Origin: Marinilabiliaceae bacterium JC017
GTDB lineage: Bacteria > Bacteroidota > Bacteroidia > Bacteroidales > Marinilabiliaceae
DNA: 50,616 bases
Reading direction: 5' to 3'
Assembly (NCBI GenBank): GCA_004296775.1
Contig: RHGE01000045.1
Coordinates: 1-50,616 of the forward strand
A model generated the notes under the pieces. The model ran no database searches and was not told the DNA's origin. It saw only the letters and a list, made by a program, of their open reading frames with translations. Numbering within the stretch: position 1 is the first letter of the stretch; every line of letters begins with the position of its first letter. Position numbers and translations under genes: made by a program. Of this stretch, positions 27,274-36,402 are shown piece by piece.

Positions 27274-28365
27274 ATGATAGAACGAAGGAAATTTTTAAAA
27301 CAAGGACTTGTGGCAGTAGGAGCAGCTGCCGCAATTCCTGCGGCTATGGCTTCCGGTAAGAATACGCAGGGGGGCAGCTTTTATGATAGTCCGTCTACTA
27401 TTAAGAATAATTTCGATAGTCCGGGAATATTCCAGGGCATGCCGATTCGTGCTACCTTTTTGGATGAAGTAAGTTGGGATATTCCTCACCAGAACTGGGG
27501 CGTAAAGGAATGGGACCGTGATTTCAAATCCATGAAAAAAATGGGTATTGATACGGTTGTTATGATTCGTGCCGGATTGGGTAAGTTTATTGCCGCTCCT
27601 TTTGAATCTATTTTAAAGACTGAAGATGTTTATTATCCACCAACGGATTTAGTGGAAATGTTTTTAACCTTAGCCGATAAGCATGGGTTGAAGTTTATGT
27701 TTGGAATGTATGATAGTGGTAAGTATTGGATTGCCAATCAATTCCAAAAAGAAATTGATCTGAACTTGCGATTAGTTGATGAAGTATGGGCTAAATACGG
27801 TCATCATAAATCGTTTGCGGGTTGGTACATGTCCCAGGAGATTAGTCGCCGGACAAAAAATATGTCAAAAATATATGCGAAGGTAGGTAAGCATGCAAAA
27901 GAAATAAGCGGAAACCTTCCATCGTTAGTATCACCTTATATTCATGGTGTAAAAACCGATCAGGTGATGAGTGGTGATAAGGCCATTACCGTGAAACAGC
28001 ATGAGGAAGAGTGGGACGAAATATTGAGTAATATCGAAGGTGCGGTAGATATTCTTGCCTTCCAGGATGGTCAGGTTGATTATCATGAACTCTATGATTA
28101 TTTGTGTGTAAATAAAAAACTGGCAAATAAGCATGGTATGCAATGTTGGACAAATATCGAAAGTTTTGACCGGGATATGCCTATTCGCTTTTTACCTATT
28201 AAATGGGAAAAGCTGTTGATAAAGCTGGAAGCAGCGCGTAAAGCCGGGATGGAAAATGCGATTACATTTGAATTTTCCCACTTTATGAGTCCTAATTCTA
28301 CCTATTTGCAAGCGGCAGGTCTGTATGACCGTTACATGGAACATTTTGCCCAATTAGTGAAATAA
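27274..28365 (+). CDS. DUF4434-family protein, Tat signal (copy 2)
   Basis: The start ATG at 27274 gives a 363-aa protein with an ERRKFLKQGLVAVGAAAA twin-arginine signal. The frame is open further upstream to 27187, but that would overlap the epimerase gene and bury the Tat motif. The mature part parallels the protein at 23592: ATFLDEVSWDIPHQNWGVKE, GIDTVVMIRAG, FMFGMYDSGKYW, GWYMSQEISRRTK, AFQDGQVDYHELYDYL and FLPIKWEKLLIKLEAARKAG. The two therefore come from a duplication. It ends 24 bp before the SusC signal-peptide remnant. Presumed to act on glycan or protein-linked glycan in the periplasm. Confidence 0.85.
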   Translation: MIERRKFLKQGLVAVGAAAAIPAAMASGKNTQGGSFYDSPSTIKNNFDSPGIFQGMPIRATFLDEVSWDIPHQNWGVKEWDRDFKSMKKMGIDTVVMIRAGLGKFIAAPFESILKTEDVYYPPTDLVEMFLTLADKHGLKFMFGMYDSGKYWIANQFQKEIDLNLRLVDEVWAKYGHHKSFAGWYMSQEISRRTKNMSKIYAKVGKHAKEISGNLPSLVSPYIHGVKTDQVMSGDKAITVKQHEEEWDEILSNIEGAVDILAFQDGQVDYHELYDYLCVNKKLANKHGMQCWTNIESFDRDMPIRFLPIKWEKLLIKLEAARKAGMENAITFEFSHFMSPNSTYLQAAGLYDRYMEHFAQLVK

Positions 28366-28389
28366 AATTCAATTAACTAAAACATTACA

Positions 28390-28512
28390 ATGAGAAAAAA
28401 TTCAAGTAATCCTCTTCGGAGGATTAGTACTCTCGTGCTCTCTGTATTGTGCTATTCTTTATTTGTAAGCAGTTCGTAGGTATATGCACAAGATATTATT
28501 AAGAAAAATTAA
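28390..28512 (+). pseudogene. Ghost of a native susC start (signal peptide only)
   Basis: ATG at 28390 opens a 29-residue frame (MRKNSSNPLRRISTLVLSVL, then CYSLFVSSS) that ends at TAG 28477. In the same frame VYAQDIIKKN follows to a second stop at 28510. This is a signal peptide with an AQ-type cleavage site, as in SusC/RagA receptors. It stands where a susC gene would follow the DUF4434 gene. Composition changes to AT-rich right after it. A regulatory leader peptide is the alternative. Confidence 0.55.
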
Positions 28513-28536
28513 AGTATAAAATTAAATCAATCCAAA

Positions 28537-29763
28537 ATGAAAGAAAAATTCTTTTATCTTTTTGTATTAGTCATCTTATTTTTCACAGGCTGTGATAATG
28601 ATGATAAATTATTTATAAGTGAAAAAATTGGTTATGAGTTTGAAACAATTGAATCTAAGGATTTAAGCAATAATTGTAAATTATTCCATGTGCAAGAAAA
28701 AACAAAGCCTTGGAATATTTATGCTATAGAAATTGATTTAAGTAATAAAAAAAACAGTATTGAGTTATGTTCTGCTAATGATTGTGTTGCATGGGGTGTG
28801 TCTGTCAATAGAGAATCATTGCAAAACATGATAAAGAGGGTAAGTTCGACTGGTCAAAAGGTTCTTGCTGGTATTAATGGCGACTTTTTTAATATGGATA
28901 ATGGTCAGCAATTTGTAACTATGGTTCATGAAGGTAAAGTTTATAGTTCAGGTATAACATCAATCCCTCATTCAGGTTTATTAATTGATAAAAATGGAGT
29001 TCCTTACATTAGTATAGCAAATTTAAAAAGCAAATTCATTGCAAATAATAGTGAGTATGTAATTAGTTCTTATAACGGAATAAGGAATGTTAATAATCTT
29101 GTAGTATACAATTCTTTTTTAAAGGATAATGATAATAAGTCTAGTGCAAATCCTTGGGGATGTGAATTATTAATAGAAAGAATTGCTCCTAGTAATGTTG
29201 TAGTTAATGATGTTGAGGAATATAAAATTCTTGAAGTTGATGATAATATGGATACTGAAAGAATTCAGATTAAAAACCCAGAAACTCAATTAATTATTTC
29301 TGGACATGGTAAAGCGAGAGATTTCATTAATGTGTTAAAGATAGGTGATATTGTAAAAATAAAAAATGAATATCCTGATCTTAATGAAGATGTGCAAATT
29401 AAAGAAGTAATTGGGGGTTGGGGTCATATTGTAAAAGATGGTCTAAATAATTCAAAATATGCAATTGTAGTTGAAGGTTCAATGTGTCATGAAGCTCAAA
29501 GGCATCCTCGTTCTTGTGTTGCTTATAATAAGGATAAAAACAAATTTTATATGGTTGCAATTGAAGGTAGAGATGAAGCTAGTATTGGAATGAATCTTGA
29601 TGAAATTGCATATTTTATGAAAAAGAAGTTTGATGTTTGGGATGTATTAAATTTAGATGGAGGAGGATCATCTACTTTAATGGAAGGTCGGAATTTAGTT
29701 AATTATTTAAAAGATGATTGGCAGCGTCCAATATCTAATGCGATTTTAGTATTAGAAAACTAG
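28537..29763 (+). CDS. Phosphodiester glycosidase-family (NAGPA-like) lipoprotein
   Basis: A 408-aa lipoprotein (lipobox FFTGC near residue 19). The catalytic domain matches the phosphodiester alpha-GlcNAcase family (NAGPA, DUF2233): VLAGINGDFFNMDNGQQF, HSGLLIDKNG, HPRSCVAYNKDKNKFYMVAI, and the hallmark NLDGGGSSTLM near residue 377, followed by RPISNAILV. The human homologue removes GlcNAc from GlcNAc-1-phospho-mannose; bacterial members cleave sugar-1-phosphodiesters. Here it may uncap phosphate-linked GlcNAc. It is first of the AT-rich block, with SusC 6 bp downstream. Confidence 0.87.
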   Translation: MKEKFFYLFVLVILFFTGCDNDDKLFISEKIGYEFETIESKDLSNNCKLFHVQEKTKPWNIYAIEIDLSNKKNSIELCSANDCVAWGVSVNRESLQNMIKRVSSTGQKVLAGINGDFFNMDNGQQFVTMVHEGKVYSSGITSIPHSGLLIDKNGVPYISIANLKSKFIANNSEYVISSYNGIRNVNNLVVYNSFLKDNDNKSSANPWGCELLIERIAPSNVVVNDVEEYKILEVDDNMDTERIQIKNPETQLIISGHGKARDFINVLKIGDIVKIKNEYPDLNEDVQIKEVIGGWGHIVKDGLNNSKYAIVVEGSMCHEAQRHPRSCVAYNKDKNKFYMVAIEGRDEASIGMNLDEIAYFMKKKFDVWDVLNLDGGGSSTLMEGRNLVNYLKDDWQRPISNAILVLEN

Positions 29764-29769
29764 TCAGTT

Positions 29770-32700
29770 ATGAAAAGAAATGTATTAATACGAGATAAAT
29801 TTCTAACTCGTGAAAAATCTTTTATAATGAGAACAAAGCTTCGTGTTTTATTATTGGCTTTATTATGTTGTTTTAGCGTATATGGTCAAAATCAAAAAAT
29901 TAAAATAGTTGGTAATGTTGTTGATGATGATAATCTAGAGTTACCAGGTGTTTCTATTATTGAAAAAGGTACGACAAATGGTACTATTTCAAATCTTAAA
30001 GGAGATTATGAATTAATTCTAACAACAGAAAATCCAGTATTACTTTATTCTTTTATTGGATTTGAAAAGGAAGAAATTGTTGTTGGAGAACAACGAGAAA
30101 TCAATATTACTTTACATGATCAAATTAATGATTTAAATGAAGTAGTAGTTGTTGGTTTTGGTACAAATAAAAAAGCTAATTTAACTGGAGCTGTAGAAAC
30201 AATTGATCAAGAAGTTTTAGAAAATAGGCCGGTTAGTGATTTAAGTCAGGCTTTGCAAGGTGTTGTGCCAGGTTTAAATTTATCAAGGACCTCGAATGGT
30301 GGTAAACCTGGTATTGCTATGGTTATGAGTATTAGAGGAGCTGGTTCGCCCTATGTTTTAATTGATGGTGTTGAAGGAAGTATTCAGGATTTAAACCCTG
30401 ATGATATTGAAACTGTTACTGTACTTAAAGATGCTGCATCTGCATCAATTTATGGAGCTAAAGCTGCTTATGGTGTTGTATTGGTAACAACAAAAAGTGG
30501 TAAAAAAGGCACTAAAATTAAGTATTCTAATAACTTTAGTTTTTCTACTCCAAGTAATTTACCTAAGCAAGCTAATTCATTTGAATATGCTAAATTTTTT
30601 AATGCAGCCAGTGTAAATTGTGGTGGTACTCCATTAGTTTCTGTAGAAACTATGGAAAGGATAAAGCGTTATATAAATGAAGGTGATATAGATGGGACTA
30701 TTCCAAATCCAATGGATCCAAATTATTGGGCAAATACTGAATATGGGAATGCTAATTCAGATTGGTTTGATTTTCATTTTAAAGACAGAGCTCTTCAACA
30801 AACACATAATTTTAGTGTAAGTGGAGCAAGTGATAAGATTGACTATTATATTTCCGCAAGTACCTTAGATCAAGAAGGTATTATTGCTCACGGAGATGAT
30901 TCATTTGATAGGTCTACTATTCATGGAAAAGTTAATGCTGTAGTAAATGATTGGTTTTCTGTAAATAGTAACATGTCCTATACTGATCGAGAAGTTGATA
31001 TGCCAACATTTTTAATGTTGAATGGTAATATGATGCATAGAATTGCACAAGCACGTTGGCCGAGTACTCCAATATATGATCCTAATGGACATTATATGAA
31101 AGAAGCAGATGTAAATGAGATTGAAAATGGTGGACGTACTCTTGATGTAAATAATAGTTTTAGAGGTAGTTTTGGGTTTAAATTAGAACCTATAAAAAAC
31201 TGGATTACTGAATTTTCTTATGATTGGAGTAGTTCTTTGTGGAAACAACAAATGCATAGAAATAGTGTTTTCACCTACTATAATGTGCATAATGAGGAAT
31301 ATAAATTTGGTGATTTAGCAAACAGTAATTATTATATATATACCGGTATAAAAGATTTTAGTTCACCAAAAGTTCATACTACCTATAGTAAATCTGTCGG
31401 AAACCATAATTTTAAAATTATGGGTGGTTTTCAGCAAACAAAAAATGAGTATCATAATCATTCAACTGGAAGATCAAAAGTATTGAGTGCTTCATTACCT
31501 TCAATAAGTACTTCTACTGGCAAAATCATTGGTAATGAGGGTAAAGGACATTGTACTACTCGTAGTTATTTTGGTAGAATTAATTATGATTACAAAGAAA
31601 AATATTTGCTTGAATTTAATTTCCGTGGAGATGGAAGTTCGTATTTCCAGGAAGATAATAGGTGGGGATATTTTCCTTCTTTTTCCGCAGGATATAATAT
31701 AGCAAAAGAATCTTTTTGGGCTCCTCTTCAATATTATGTAAATCATTTAAAGTTTAGAGGGTCATATGGTAGTTTAGGTGATCAAACATCATATGGATAT
31801 CAATATTTAGAAACTTATCAGGTTTTGAGTGATTATCCATGGTTAATGGAAAATAGCAAAAAGCCAAATGTTGTTTATATGCCAAATGTACCAAGTAAAC
31901 ATTTAACTTGGGAAACTATTTCAATGTTAACATTCGGTTTAGATGCAGGAATGCTGAATAATCGATTAACATTAAATTTTGATTGGTATAAACGTGATAG
32001 GTCTGATATTTTAGGACCTAGTGTAACTATACCTGCAACTTATGGAGGTAATATTCCTAATTCAAATAATGTTGAAATTGAAACAAAAGGTTTTGAAATT
32101 GCTTTAGGTTGGCAAGATAGGATTGGAGATTTTTCCTATAATGTGAGAGCTACTTTAGAAAATTATAAGAGTGAATATAAAAAGTATAATAACCCTACAG
32201 ATAATTTGTTTATACCTTATGAAGGGCAAACAGTTGGTGAAATTTGGGGATATACTTCTAGAGGATTATTTCAATCAGAAGAAGAAGTAGCTGAAGCACC
32301 GGATCAATCACGTATTTCTGCTGATGCTTGGCATGCAGGTGATGTTCGATATGAAGATATTAATGGTGATGGTGAAGTAAATAATGGTAAATCTACTTTA
32401 GATGATCATGGGGATTTAAAGGTTATAGGTAATTGGATGCCACAATATCAATATGGTATCAACTTAGGAGCAAAATATAAAAATCTTGGTTTTTCAATGT
32501 TTTGGCAAGGTGTTGCTAAACAAGATGCTTTTTTAACAGGTAATTTCTTTTTTGGTAGTGCAAATGGACGTTGGCAAACTACTTGTTTCGAAGAGCACTT
32601 AGATTACTGGACTGAGGATAATAAGGATGCTTATTTCCCACGACCAACATTGAATAATGAAGGTGTAATAAAAAATCAACAAACAAGCACAAGGTATTTG

Positions 32701-32943
32701 CAAAATACTGCATATTTAAGATTAAAGAATATTCAAGTTTATTATAATTTACCAAAGAAACTTATTGAAAAAATAAAGTTACAAAATGCTCAAATTTATG
32801 TATCTGCAGAAAATATTTTGACTTTTACCGAGTTGCCAGATACATTTGATCCTGAAGCTCTTTCAGGAATTAATGGTTATTCTAGCGGTAAAACTTATCC
32901 CATGCAAAAATCAGTGTCATTGGGATTGAATTTGACATTTTAA
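29770..32943 (+). CDS. SusC/RagA-family TonB-dependent receptor
   Basis: A 1057-aa outer-membrane transporter. The signal peptide appears after an extended N-terminus (LRVLLLALLCCFSVYGQ); ATG 29827 (MRTKLRV) is an equally plausible start. A carboxypeptidase-regulatory-like domain follows (VVDDDNLELPGVSIIEKGTT, ISNLKGDYEL), then the plug (EVVVVGFGTNKKANLTGAVE, VLIDGVEGSIQDLNP, GAKAAYGVVLVTTKSGKKG) and a long beta-barrel ending in QKSVSLGLNLTF. With SusD it imports oligosaccharides by the TonB system. It lies 6 bp after the NAGPA-like gene and 24 bp before susD. Codon use is strongly AT-ending. It appears to replace the native receptor left as a ghost at 28390. Confidence 0.95.
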   Translation: MKRNVLIRDKFLTREKSFIMRTKLRVLLLALLCCFSVYGQNQKIKIVGNVVDDDNLELPGVSIIEKGTTNGTISNLKGDYELILTTENPVLLYSFIGFEKEEIVVGEQREINITLHDQINDLNEVVVVGFGTNKKANLTGAVETIDQEVLENRPVSDLSQALQGVVPGLNLSRTSNGGKPGIAMVMSIRGAGSPYVLIDGVEGSIQDLNPDDIETVTVLKDAASASIYGAKAAYGVVLVTTKSGKKGTKIKYSNNFSFSTPSNLPKQANSFEYAKFFNAASVNCGGTPLVSVETMERIKRYINEGDIDGTIPNPMDPNYWANTEYGNANSDWFDFHFKDRALQQTHNFSVSGASDKIDYYISASTLDQEGIIAHGDDSFDRSTIHGKVNAVVNDWFSVNSNMSYTDREVDMPTFLMLNGNMMHRIAQARWPSTPIYDPNGHYMKEADVNEIENGGRTLDVNNSFRGSFGFKLEPIKNWITEFSYDWSSSLWKQQMHRNSVFTYYNVHNEEYKFGDLANSNYYIYTGIKDFSSPKVHTTYSKSVGNHNFKIMGGFQQTKNEYHNHSTGRSKVLSASLPSISTSTGKIIGNEGKGHCTTRSYFGRINYDYKEKYLLEFNFRGDGSSYFQEDNRWGYFPSFSAGYNIAKESFWAPLQYYVNHLKFRGSYGSLGDQTSYGYQYLETYQVLSDYPWLMENSKKPNVVYMPNVPSKHLTWETISMLTFGLDAGMLNNRLTLNFDWYKRDRSDILGPSVTIPATYGGNIPNSNNVEIETKGFEIALGWQDRIGDFSYNVRATLENYKSEYKKYNNPTDNLFIPYEGQTVGEIWGYTSRGLFQSEEEVAEAPDQSRISADAWHAGDVRYEDINGDGEVNNGKSTLDDHGDLKVIGNWMPQYQYGINLGAKYKNLGFSMFWQGVAKQDAFLTGNFFFGSANGRWQTTCFEEHLDYWTEDNKDAYFPRPTLNNEGVIKNQQTSTRYLQNTAYLRLKNIQVYYNLPKKLIEKIKLQNAQIYVSAENILTFTELPDTFDPEALSGINGYSSGKTYPMQKSVSLGLNLTF

Positions 32944-32967
32944 TTAAAACATTTAAAATAAATTGGA

Positions 32968-34686
32968 ATGCAAAAAATTGGTTTATTATTGGTATTGTCC
33001 ATATTAATATTTTCATCTTGTCAAGATGAATATTTGGATTTATATCCTCAAGATAGATTCACAAAAAATGATTTTTGGAAAACTACATCTGATTTAGAAT
33101 ATTATTGCAATCAATTCTATTCTAATTACACATTTGATGTACATGGGCCTTGGTCGCCATCATTTTATAAAGAGAATAACAGTGATAATTTGGTTCCAAT
33201 TGAACCAAATAAAAGATTAAATGGATCTTTAGTTGTTCCTAACACTGATGGAAAATATGATTGGAATCCTATTAGAAAAGCAAATTATTTTCTCGAAAAT
33301 TATAGGACTGTAGAAGGGTCTGAAAATGAAATTAATCAATACATTGGAGAGATTAAGTTTTTTAAAGCGTATTTTTATTTTAGATTATTAAAATATTATG
33401 GTGATTTACCATGGTATAATTCTGTATTGGATATAAAGGATGAAGAATTATATGCAAGTAGATTGCCTAGAAATGTTGTGGTTGATTCAATTGTTTCAAC
33501 TCTAGATGAGTCAATTCGTTTATTGAAATCAGTAACGAATGCTAAAACTTTTAGAATTAATAAGGAAATTGCAATGTTATTTCAATCAAGGGTTTGTTTG
33601 TATGAAGGAACTTGGGAGAAATATCATAAAAATACAGTTTTTGGTGTACCTAATGCAGAGGGAAAGAAATATTTAGAGAAAGCAAAAAACGTTTGCTCTG
33701 ATTTAATTTCACTCGGAAATTATTCTTTATATTCTGACGGTAATCCTGGTACTTCATATTGGTCTTTGTTTAATCAGACTGATTATGGTAATAACCCTGA
33801 AGTAATGCTTTGGAAACAATTCGGTTTAGATCAAAAAATAACACATGATTTACAAAGAGATTTACCATGGCGAGGATGTGGTACAGGAATTTCTTTATCC
33901 TTAGTTAATTCTTATCTAAATAAGGATGGATCATTATCTATTAATTCTGATTATACAAGTTTATCTACTTTAGTTAAAGATAAAGATCCAAGATTATCTC
34001 AAACTGTATTGTTTCCTGGGCAGGTATTGACAAATGTAGGATATGAATGTACTTCTCAAAGAGTTTTTTCATTGCCTTATATTGATCAAACGGGTTATAG
34101 TCGTAATACTACTGGATTTATGATGTATAAAGGTATTAACCCTGATCCGTTTTATCAAAGATGTCAAGAAGGTATTAGTATTACAGGGTCTATTATTTTT
34201 AGGTATGCAGAAGTATATTTAAATTATGCAGAAGCTACTGCTGAATTAGGAGAATTTACTCAAAATATTGCAGACTTAACAATTAATAAATTAAGAGCTA
34301 GAGTAAATATGGCTCCAATGGTTATTAGTAATATTCAACATGATTCTAATAATATTTTGGGTGTTAGTGATGTTATATTTGAAATAAGAAGAGAAAGACG
34401 TGTTGAATTGGCTTTTGAAAATTTCAGATTTGATGATTTAATGCGTTGGAGAGCACATGAATTATTTCAAAATAAAAAACCTAAAGGAATGAAATTTTAT
34501 GGTGCTGATTTATTTAATTCATTTCCAAATTTATATCCACTTGCCGATGAAAATGGATTTTTAAGTCCTTATGGGAAATCTATTCCTAGGGGTTATGGTT
34601 TTAATCCGGAAAGAGATTATTTATTACCCATACCTATTCAAGAATTAAATCTAAATAAAAATTTGAAGCCTAATCCAGGGTGGTAG
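32968..34686 (+). CDS. RagB/SusD-family surface glycan-binding lipoprotein
   Basis: A 572-aa lipoprotein (lipobox FSSC, residues ~14-17) followed by DEYLDLYPQDRFTKNDFWKT, the usual SusD N-terminus. TPR-like helices (IGEIKFFKAYFYFRLLKYYG), the RYAEVYLNYAEATAELGE motif, INKLRARVNM and EIRRERRVELAFENFRFDDL followed by MRWR are diagnostic of the family. The C-terminus reads YLLPIPIQELNLNKNLKPNPGW, also typical. It forms the lid of the SusC pore and selects the glycan. A strong hairpin after its stop (34700) may lower expression of the downstream enzymes. Confidence 0.95.
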   Translation: MQKIGLLLVLSILIFSSCQDEYLDLYPQDRFTKNDFWKTTSDLEYYCNQFYSNYTFDVHGPWSPSFYKENNSDNLVPIEPNKRLNGSLVVPNTDGKYDWNPIRKANYFLENYRTVEGSENEINQYIGEIKFFKAYFYFRLLKYYGDLPWYNSVLDIKDEELYASRLPRNVVVDSIVSTLDESIRLLKSVTNAKTFRINKEIAMLFQSRVCLYEGTWEKYHKNTVFGVPNAEGKKYLEKAKNVCSDLISLGNYSLYSDGNPGTSYWSLFNQTDYGNNPEVMLWKQFGLDQKITHDLQRDLPWRGCGTGISLSLVNSYLNKDGSLSINSDYTSLSTLVKDKDPRLSQTVLFPGQVLTNVGYECTSQRVFSLPYIDQTGYSRNTTGFMMYKGINPDPFYQRCQEGISITGSIIFRYAEVYLNYAEATAELGEFTQNIADLTINKLRARVNMAPMVISNIQHDSNNILGVSDVIFEIRRERRVELAFENFRFDDLMRWRAHELFQNKKPKGMKFYGADLFNSFPNLYPLADENGFLSPYGKSIPRGYGFNPERDYLLPIPIQELNLNKNLKPNPGW

Positions 34687-34699
34687 AATAATTTATAAT

Positions 34700-34727
34700 A
34701 ATGCCCAAGAGTTTTCTCTTGGGCATT
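34700..34727 (+). terminator. Perfect hairpin between susD and the GHL10 gene
   Basis: A 12-bp perfect stem (core GCCCAAGAG/CTCTTGGGC) with a TTTT loop starts 14 bases after the susD stop and 14 bases before the next ATG. It is followed by only a weak T-run (ATTTAAAT). It may act as a partial terminator or an mRNA-stabilising element that sets a transporter-to-enzyme ratio. Confidence 0.65.
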
Positions 34728-34740
34728 TAAATCTCATTGT

Positions 34741-36402
34741 ATGAAGTGCAAAGTGTATTATGTATTCTTAATGGTTTGGTCATCTGTTTTATTTTCTTGT
34801 AGTAATAAGAATGATGTTTCTCAAGAAATAATCGAAGTATCAACAAATACGCCTATTTTAAATAGTTCAATAATTAAAGAATTTACAGCTAAAAATTCTG
34901 CTAGGATTTTAAATAGTATTATTGTTTTTACGCCATCAAATGGTGAAAGTACTAGGACGAACGAATGGGGTACTGAAGCAATAGTTGAGGATAATATTGT
35001 GACTCATCTTGGTGGCAATAATTCAAAAATACCTAAAAATGGTTTTGTTATATCTGGTAATGAGGATGGGTGTAATTGGATAAATAAGAATATTTACATT
35101 GGTATGCAGGTGAAAATAAATAATGGGTATATTAATTGTATTACAAATGAAAATACTATTTTGAATTATGCAAATTATTTTATTGAAAGAGGTAATAAGC
35201 GGATTGGTTCTAAAAAATTAACATCAAAACAAAAAGAATATAAAAATTGTATCGCACAAATTTTAGAGGAATTTAAGAATAATAGGGGGAATGTGAATGT
35301 AGTTGAAAATAGTTGCAATAATATTTTAAAATTAGCGAAATTATATTCTTATACTACATTTGATTCAAAAGATGATATAAAGGGAGTTTGGATTAGATTA
35401 AGAGATAAGACACCTGCTGAATTAAAATTAACTGTAAAGAAAATTGCTGAAATTGGATTTAATGCTGTTTTACCTGAGACTATATATAATGGTCATGTTA
35501 TTTATCCAAGTAGTAATAGTTCATTACCTCAAATGGATAAATATAAAGGATGGGATCCTTTAAGACTTTTAATTCAAGAGTGTAAAAAATATGATATTAA
35601 AGTGATTCCATGGTGTGAAATGTTTTTTGTAGGATCTCATAATATTCCAGTATTTGAAACGCATCCGGAATGGAAAGGGATGTTTAAAAATGGTTTGGAT
35701 CATTCCTTAATTGAGGAAAATTTCAAATATATGTGCCCTTCTCGATTAGAAGTACATAAAATGTTACTTAATGAATTAGAATACATCGCAAAAAACTATG
35801 AAATAAATGGTATTCAATTGGATTATATTCGATATCCCCAATCGGTGCCTATTGATAAAGGTTTTTGTTATTGTGATTATTGCCAAAAATTGGTTAAGAA
35901 TAGGTATGGGTTCGATATAAGAAAAATAAGTCCTAATGATAAAGAAGAATGGGCTGAATGGAATAAATTTAGAATTGATAATGTTACTAGGTTTGTAAAA
36001 AATGCTAATTCGGTTATTAAATCTATAAATCCAGGAATAGTTATTTCTGCCGATGTTGTTCCTGATAGTAAAAAAAGTCTAGAGTATAAATTCCAAGATT
36101 GGGCTAGTTGGGTTAAGGAAAAATATTTGAATGATGTATATATTATGACTTATACTAATTCTAAAGAAAGAGTATCGGAAGATTGTGAAATTTTACGTCA
36201 AAATACTGAAGGTACAAATACTCAACCTATTGTAGGATTAGGTGCGTATATGAAAATGTCTGGATTTGAATTATTGGAACAAATTGAAATTGCTCGAAAT
36301 AGTGGAGCAAAAGGAGTTTGTTGTTTTGCATTTAATTCGATGACAGAAGAACAATTTGATGCATTAAGGGTTGGATGTTTTTCGGAAAAAAATAAAAAAT
36401 GA
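34741..36402 (+). CDS. Family 10-like glycosylhydrolase (GHL10) lipoprotein
   Basis: A 553-aa lipoprotein (lipobox LFSC). The N-terminal ~200 residues include a possible accessory beta-domain with GNEDGCNWINKNIYIGMQV. From about residue 210 the GHL10 (DUF187) TIM barrel appears: GVWIRLRDKTPAELKLTVKK, GFNAVLPETIYNGHVIYPS, IKVIPWCEMFFVGSHNIP, HPEWKGM, INGIQLDYIRYPQ and IVISADVVPDS. Family members act on glycans, often peptidoglycan-like or amino-sugar polymers, though few are characterised. Its stop overlaps the next start by 4 bp (ATGA), giving translational coupling. A more distant relative is encoded at 43219. Confidence 0.8.
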   Translation: MKCKVYYVFLMVWSSVLFSCSNKNDVSQEIIEVSTNTPILNSSIIKEFTAKNSARILNSIIVFTPSNGESTRTNEWGTEAIVEDNIVTHLGGNNSKIPKNGFVISGNEDGCNWINKNIYIGMQVKINNGYINCITNENTILNYANYFIERGNKRIGSKKLTSKQKEYKNCIAQILEEFKNNRGNVNVVENSCNNILKLAKLYSYTTFDSKDDIKGVWIRLRDKTPAELKLTVKKIAEIGFNAVLPETIYNGHVIYPSSNSSLPQMDKYKGWDPLRLLIQECKKYDIKVIPWCEMFFVGSHNIPVFETHPEWKGMFKNGLDHSLIEENFKYMCPSRLEVHKMLLNELEYIAKNYEINGIQLDYIRYPQSVPIDKGFCYCDYCQKLVKNRYGFDIRKISPNDKEEWAEWNKFRIDNVTRFVKNANSVIKSINPGIVISADVVPDSKKSLEYKFQDWASWVKEKYLNDVYIMTYTNSKERVSEDCEILRQNTEGTNTQPIVGLGAYMKMSGFELLEQIEIARNSGAKGVCCFAFNSMTEEQFDALRVGCFSEKNKK

